Shown piece after piece: positions 59,330-64,000 of a DNA stretch of 64,000 nucleotides. Where the stretch lies: the NCBI GenBank assembly GCA_949128115.1, contig OX421968.1, positions 54,949,423 to 55,013,422 of the forward strand. Reading direction: 5' to 3'. The position numbers and the translations under genes are program-made. The notes beneath the pieces were generated by a model, which made no database searches, was not told the origin of the DNA, and saw only the letters and a program-made list of their open reading frames with translations. Position 1 is the first letter of the stretch. Each line of letters begins with the position of its first letter. This stretch comes from Anaspis maculata (Eukaryota > Arthropoda > Insecta > Coleoptera > Scraptiidae).

Positions 59330-60092
59330 TAGTTATGTCTTGGAGTCACTTGGACTGTTGTTAATTTGAGTGAATCCGGGCCCGACAGGGTCAGGATGTC
59401 AGGAAATGCAAATGGAAATGGACCATGTTTCCATGTACCAAAAGTTCGTTTGGGGATCTCGAACGACCGGCGCCAGATTATCGTGGGACTGCTGAAGTGC
59501 TGACTGTTGCCGGCCCGTCCATAGACAGACAGGCCCGTCGGTGTGCACGCACTCCTTCCCCGTCGGTTCGCCGTGTGGTGGTGTCTCTGTGAGAGAAGAG
59601 AAGATTCGGACGGGCGTGCGCCATGGCGGGTCGGATTGGGCTGTGGGCTCGATGCTCGATCCACGCACCACACCACACACTCCGGACTCTACATCCACGA
59701 CGTCTATTTCCACGCCGTACTATGACTGTCTCTTTCTGTCGTATTGCTGTAGGCGGTAGTCGCTGGTAGTCGGTCGAAACTCGCAGCTCGGTTCTCCGGT
59801 CATGACGGCCTCTCGCCCTTACATCCGCAGATCCCCGCTCCGCTCCTGCCGTTGTTTGCTGCCGTGCTGTCACGGTTCTGGGTGGTGCTACTAGTGCTGC
59901 TACTCGACCTGATACACACGGTTTTTGACGACAAAATATCGAAAAATGAACGCAATTCGTCAAAATTGTCTCGAAATCGGTTGGCCCTTCCGATCCCGGT
60001 CGTAAACATGCCCGTCTACAATGGAATCCCACGGAAAACACAACGTCGGTGCAGTTAGTACGTCCATTGAGTGAAGGCTTCATTGTGTTAGG
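59330..60092 (+). promoter_or_regulatory. Putative internal promoter and 5' leader of the short isoform
   Basis: This stretch is clearly GC-richer than the surrounding intron, has many CpG dinucleotides and contains no copy of the repeats that fill the flanks. It lies directly upstream of the signal-peptide exon. I cannot place a TATA box or a start site. Two small open frames precede the main ATG: one of 16 codons from 60008 and one of 17 codons from 60021, the second in the main frame and closed by TGA at 60072. A long open frame on the minus strand (59478-60101) looks like a by-product of the GC content. Confidence 0.45.
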
Positions 60093-60192
60093 ATGGGTCA
60101 TGTTGCTTATTTACTCATCGCGATTTCCGGAATCGTCTCGGCGGAACTCACCACCACCACCGAGGACTACACTACCCTCACAGTCGACGAAG
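60093..60192 (+). CDS. Alternative first exon with signal peptide
   Basis: An ATG at 60093 has A at -3 and G at +4, and an in-frame TGA lies 21 bases upstream, so it is a real start in this frame. It encodes 33 residues: MGHVAYLLIAISGIVSA, a short n-region, hydrophobic core and V-S-A cleavage site, then a Thr-rich mature start, ELTTTTEDYTTLTVDE. A GT donor (GTACGA) begins at 60193 and leaves one base of a codon. That is exactly the phase required by exon D, giving DE-V-PGKP. The pieces together are hard to explain by chance. Seen: start, leader, donor, phase. Inferred: that it is transcribed and makes a receptor lacking the upstream FN3 domains. Alternatively exons A-C could belong to another transcript unit. 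Confidence 0.72.
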
Positions 60193-60333
60193 GTACGACC
60201 CCTAATTGAACCCTGTCACACAACCGGCGACGCGCACCAGCCCACCACCCACTTTCAATTTTTATTTTAATATTATTTTCTTCCATCTCCACCAAAGTCC
60301 AAACATAAACAACAATCGTTAAAATGATTTCAG

Positions 60334-60531
60334 TGCCTGGGAAACCTCGTGACCTCAAAGTCTTGGACGTTACTTCCGACACCATCCACCTCAGGTGGAC
60401 CAACCCTGAGCGCGTCAATGGAGCCATCCAGGGGTACAGGGTGTACTATATGTACGCCAATTTCACTGACATGCCCCGCGACAAGATCAAATATGTCTAC
60501 CCATCAATTACATACAATCTAACAAATTTAA
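60334..60531 (+). CDS. FN3 exon D (N-terminal half of FN3-c)
   Basis: Acceptor TGATTTCAG ends at 60333 and consensus donor GTAAGT starts at 60532. Both ends are phase 1. It encodes 66 residues: VPGKPRDLKVLDVTS as linker and strand A, the strand-B tryptophan in IHLRWTNPE, then GAIQGYRVYYMY for strand C, and an NFTDM N-glycosylation sequon. It can receive either exon C (long form) or the signal-peptide exon (short form), since both donors are phase 1. This domain is the part of the sequence that most suggests the Ptp99A family. Confidence 0.92.
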
Positions 60532-60600
60532 GTAAGTGCCAAATACCATAACACAAAGCCTTTGTTACAACACCTTTTGTTCTTTTTTTGTTTGTTTCAG

Positions 60601-60878
60601 AACCATTGACTGAATACAAAATATGGGTTAAAGCGTACACAGCCAAGAACGAAGGCGAACCATCAGATCCTGTATTCAATACTACCGACATTGGTGGCCC
60701 AAGTTCGCCTCGAGTTCTCAACCTCACATGCCAAACTCAGGATACAATGTTTTTCCAGTGGGCCAGGCCTGATCACTTCTTCTATTCCATTGATTATTAT
60801 TACATCTATATCAACCTGGACGACCGCATCTGGAAAAACATCACACTGCCAGCCTCCAAGGAACACTTGGAGATATCT
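60601..60878 (+). CDS. FN3 exon E (end of FN3-c, start of FN3-d)
   Basis: Acceptor TTGTTTCAG ends at 60600, after a 69-bp intron, and donor GTAAGT starts at 60879; the exon starts in phase 1 and ends in phase 0. The first part completes FN3-c with KPLTEYKIWVKAYTAKNEGE. Then GGPSSPRVLNLTC opens a new FN3 domain with the strand-B tryptophan in FFQWARPDH and a Tyr-rich strand C (IDYYYIYINL). There are N-glycosylation sequons at NTT, NLT and NIT. The rest of FN3-d and all later exons are not found in 60879-64000. Confidence 0.92.
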
Positions 60879-60939
60879 GTAAGTGTGGCAGTGTGCTAAA
60901 TCTTTCACACAAAACACAAATACACCAGAGGACGTCTAC

Positions 60940-61260
60940 CCTCAATTCGCGATTTCAAAAATCTAGACGCCCTCTGGCGGCTGAAATGGCGAACCTACTT
61001 TGTAAGTTTTTACCTCATTTCTGTTCTGTCGCTTCTGTCAGATTGCCATTGAAAATTGCGCGAATCGCCAAAATACTCGTTTAGGTCATCGAGTTATTCA
61101 AGAAAATGAACTTTAGTTAAATAGAGATCATTAATTAATCAACCCAAATACCACAAATACAACCGTTATACAACGCACGATGACAGGTGACAGAAAAACT
61201 TACAATCCTCCATCTTGTTTACAGCGCCCCCATCGGTAGTTAAAATCGCGAATTGAAAAC
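60940..61260. mobile_element. MITE in the intron after exon E
   Basis: CTCAATTCGCGATTT (60940) faces AAAATCGCGAATTGAA (61242). CTACTTTGTAAGTTTTT pairs with AAAAACTTACAATC, and GACGCCCTCTGGCGGC with GCGCCCCCATCGG, imperfectly. The unit starts about 60 bases after the donor. Confidence 0.6.
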
Positions 61261-62648
61261 GTTTTTGTTCACTTGATAATGTTGCATCATCACTGACAGT
61301 CTGACATACAATCACAGGCACCATAGTATGATTCGGGTCACCCACAATAATTATCATCCCTTAAGGGAAGGTTAAAAAAAAATTCATTGCCAATCCCAGA
61401 TGTTTTTCTCTGGAATCCTAGTAAGATAGAAGAACACTGTTCCACCTAACCTTTTATATTTCAACAAATTATTAGTATATCCAATTGATTCCAGTACAGA
61501 CCATCAGTATTTAATATGGAGAGAGCTACTACATTCGAAGTTCGTTTACGGTTTTACCCAGTTAAAGTTTCTAGATGTTGTTGTATTGTTAGTTGCCTAC
61601 ATCACTTCAGTGGAAAATAAGAGTAGGTACGCTACACTGACTCTATGATTTTACCAACTAAACAATGTTGCGCCGTTGCGTGTGGGCCTAAGGAGGGCAC
61701 CGCAAAGAAAAGTAGTACGGCCTAAACAACTCAACTGCAAAGAAACTATTCCCCCTCGGTGGCTACCGATAATCATGAGTAGAAGGCAACAGAGTTGGTT
61801 TTGTGTTTCGTGGTTGTAGAAAGTGTATAAAATGTGGTCGTTGGACGTACCGTACCTAATCCAAGGTCCAATTTGAACTTCCACCAAAAGAAAAATTGAT
61901 CCGTTCTTAGTTCTGGACAAACAACCCACAGCGAAGAAAGCTGAGCGGGTTGATAGTTGTTCAAGTTCAGCTGCCGTGGTGCGAAATGTTCCAGGTTCGA
62001 TTCTTGGTCTGGCCTGGGTGTTGTGTTGTCCATAATTTATGCTTATAAATAATGCATTTCTTAGGTTTTTAATGAGGTAATTGAAGTGGAGAAACTTTCA
62101 TGGCTTGAAGATAAGCTGATGAAGAGAAAAACATTTATTTATTGGTGTTCAAGAAAAAATCGCAAAGCTTGGCAGCGAAATACCGCTTTTCTTGAACTAC
62201 GCTTCAGAGTTTTCATTGGGTTTGTTCCATCAGAAATCCCAAACTAGTCACCGACAGTTTGCAAACTGTAAGCAATACGCATGCCTTACTTCGGACCAGT
62301 CTCCGACTGGCTGCTGCTCGTTGATGGAACAGCAAACCGTCAATCACGGCTATTGGCTAGGTACCTAAAAAAATTCGAAAAATCGATGATTTTCAACTTT
62401 TGAAGATATTGAGGGGTGCCGGGACGTCGCCCCCCTCTTATTTTTGTTATTTCAAGTGATTTTGAGGAACTTTTTTTTTCCTCCGGTCATTCAACGTCGA
62501 CGTACTTTCGCAACGAGGCCTGAGGGCGCTGACAGACCTGAGCCTCTGCCAGGTCTAGCAACCTAGTTAACGCACGAACGTACTTTTTTTTGTTCGAATC
62601 GAATTATGCGAACGTAAGTTCTTTCAGAGGGACTGTGAACCTTTTTAA
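61261..62648. other. Intron, nothing recognised
   Basis: No further FN3 exon is found. Open frames are short and lack domain signatures. Confidence 0.5.
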
Positions 62649-62798
62649 GGTGCGTTCAGTCAGCTTATTTAGACGCAAGTTTTGATTGTAGCCGTAAGCG
62701 CTGCATCGCTTATACGCTGTCATGAGGAGGCTGGTTCATAAGAGCCAATGAGCGTCGTTGCGCTTGCGACGCGGCTAAATAAGCTGACTGAACGCACC
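62649..62798. mobile_element. 150-bp MITE with TTAA flanks
   Basis: GGTGCGTTCAGTCAGCTTAT and ATAAGCTGACTGAACGCACC are the ends, each bordered by TTAA (62645-62648; 62799-62802). TTAA flanks are typical of piggyBac-type insertion, but the ends do not read CCC, so the class is open. Confidence 0.75.
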
Positions 62799-63025
62799 TT
62801 AAAATTGAAACTTGCGGCTAAAGGTGGATTTATGTTCGCAAAAAATTAGAATAAAAATAAGAAAATGTTGAAAATGAACTTTCAGATACAAGCGTTTATG
62901 CTCCAAAGTTGAATATTTCCAGCTTAAATAAGCTGACTAAATTCACCAATACTACTACACCATGCGTGCATTTGTTCTATTCACATTTGCGCAAGTGTGC
63001 GAAACCACTGTTAAGCGCGATTTAT

Positions 63026-63222
63026 AGATTGACGCCCGCCCGTCTCACCGTTAAACGCTAGACGTAAGACACAAGACGTTCAAGATGAACTGCTGGTGAC
63101 GTATGGTGCTGTTTATAGTTTGGCGCTCGCCCTGCAACGCGCTACCCGTAAGACGCCCGCCCGTGAAAAGATGACCATCTTTCATCTTTTACGTCTAGCG
63201 GCTAGCGGGCAGCCAATCAGAA
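63026..63222. repeat. Imperfect inverted-repeat element
   Basis: GACGCCCGCCCGTCTCACCG and CTAGACGTAAG on the left are mirrored by TTACGTCTAGCGGCTAGCGG on the right, with an inner GACGCCCGCCCGTGAAAAG copy. Confidence 0.5.
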
Positions 63223-63333
63223 AGCACCACCCCAACAGCAAGTCTGCTGATCATTGATTATTTCTGTTTTGTTAACACAAAATTATTGATTCAGAAAGTT
63301 CTATCTCGTCAACTTATTTTCAACTATAACATA

Positions 63334-64000
63334 CAGGGTGTTCCATTTTTGCGCTATAACAAAAAAAGATATGTTTTTAAATAAAATGCCCCACTTTTGG
63401 CTTTATTTTCTTATTCAGCTTTTCAAGTTCTATTATAAGTGTATTTTTGTTTTTTTAATTTTTGGCAGTGCTACCAACTAAGAAAAATTGAGTTTTTCAA
63501 TAATTTCAAGGTTTATTTTGAAAAATCGTAGAGACCTCGTTGTTTGGAATTGAGGGATGAAATTTGACATAACAATAGTCGAATAGAAGATGAATAACTT
63601 CATGATAAGAAAAACTCGAGATTCAGTAATACATAGTGTGCAGAATTTTTTTTCGAACTTCGTCAATTTCAAAGTGCCATAAGTCATTCCATTCGAATAG
63701 AATGCCCTTTATTCAATATTTCAATCTCACCATTCGATAGCTTTTTTCTCCTCTCTCATTTTTACTATTAGTACCCTACCCTTAAATCTCATAATTTCTG
63801 AAATAATTGATAATTTTGATTAAAATTGCAGTTCCACTTCAAAAAAATGACTTATGGCACTTTGAAATTGGCGAAGTTCGAAAAAAAATTGGGCACACCT
63901 GTGTCACTGAATCTCAAGTTTTTTGTCATGAAGTTATTCATCTTCTATTCGACTATTGTTGTGTCAAGTTTCATATCTTAATTCCAAAAAACGAGGCCCT
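63334..64000. mobile_element. Mariner-type foldback, cut by the window edge
   Basis: Starts CAGGGTGTTCCATTTTTGCG after TA. GACTTATGGCACTTTGAAAT (63849) is the inverse of bases near 63670, and AATAACTTCATGA and its inverse also pair. The centre is near 63760. The right terminus is beyond the window. Confidence 0.75.

Larger units (their letters stand above)
2232..60878 (+). other. Gene model: FN3 receptor ectodomain (Ptp99A-like), partial
   Basis: Five exons join in frame into successive FN3 domains: the second half of FN3-a (2232-2413), all of FN3-b (30109-30296 plus 31373-31487), all of FN3-c (60334-60531 plus the start of 60601-60878) and the start of FN3-d. Introns at the domain borders are phase 1, the usual arrangement for FN3 genes; the intron within FN3-b is phase 0 and the one within FN3-c is phase 1. 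The domain series and wording (PGKPRDLKVLDVTS, GAIQGYRVYYMY, KNEGEPSDP) look most like an insect receptor protein tyrosine phosphatase of the Ptp99A type, a neuronal axon-guidance receptor. That identity is from recall, not a search. Other FN3 adhesion receptors remain possible. Upstream exons, the membrane segment and any phosphatase domain lie outside the window. No Ig domain is visible. Confidence 0.6.

Noticed and set aside
59478..60101. A 207-codon open frame on the minus strand
   Set aside because: It lies in the GC-rich leader, is Arg/Thr-rich with no domain, and overlaps the better-supported signal-peptide exon on the other strand.
61261..64000. Another FN3 exon after exon E
   Set aside because: I searched for the rest of FN3-d (a Tyr-corner pattern between AG and GT) and found none, so it must lie further downstream.

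Overview
The window looks like insect nuclear DNA: AT-rich, long introns with canonical GT/AG splice sites, and a dense load of mariner, hAT, P-like and non-LTR elements. The species cannot be named from the sequence. No bacterial, viral, rRNA, CRISPR or standard tRNA gene is seen.

The only host gene I can support lies on the + strand. It is part of the ectodomain of a fibronectin type III (FN3) receptor, in which I find five internal exons (2232-2413, 30109-30296, 31373-31487, 60334-60531, 60601-60878). Their phases match across introns of 27.7, 1.1, 28.8 and 0.07 kb. The sequence most resembles the ectodomain of an insect receptor tyrosine phosphatase of the Ptp99A type, but no phosphatase domain is inside the window. 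A candidate alternative first exon (60093-60192) carries a start codon with a strong context and a clear signal peptide, and ends in the phase needed to splice into the exon at 60334. This predicts a second, short-ectodomain isoform from an internal promoter. First, last and 3' exons of the long form lie outside the window.

The introns are layered transposon deposits. 1-5.9 kb: a relic of the ACCGGTT foldback with a tRNA-derived SINE, then a broken palindromic element holding a hAT MITE and a mariner relic. 5.9-13.1 kb: a TA-flanked foldback enclosing a decayed R2-like retroelement with a restriction-like endonuclease; a second LINE sits in the R2-like 3' end, and an RNase H-bearing LINE sits in the right arm. 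13.2-17.2 kb: three more foldbacks and an R2-like relic. 24.1-26.3 kb: a mariner with about 430-bp inverted ends and a broken transposase. 26.7-27.7 kb: a P-like deletion derivative. 33-45 kb: further foldbacks and MITEs. 44.9-47.1 kb: a 2.2-kb near-complete palindrome. 49.9-58.3 kb: an element with a 270-bp tandem array, holding a jockey-type LINE that is split by a 4.6-kb hAT-like foldback built from ACCGGTT arrays.

The most unusual non-genic signal is a roughly 60-bp inverted module, CAGTGGCGTAG...CTACGCCACTG. It recurs at about ten places inside the arms of foldback families that otherwise differ, including the mariner. Those arms also share a common order of short segments.
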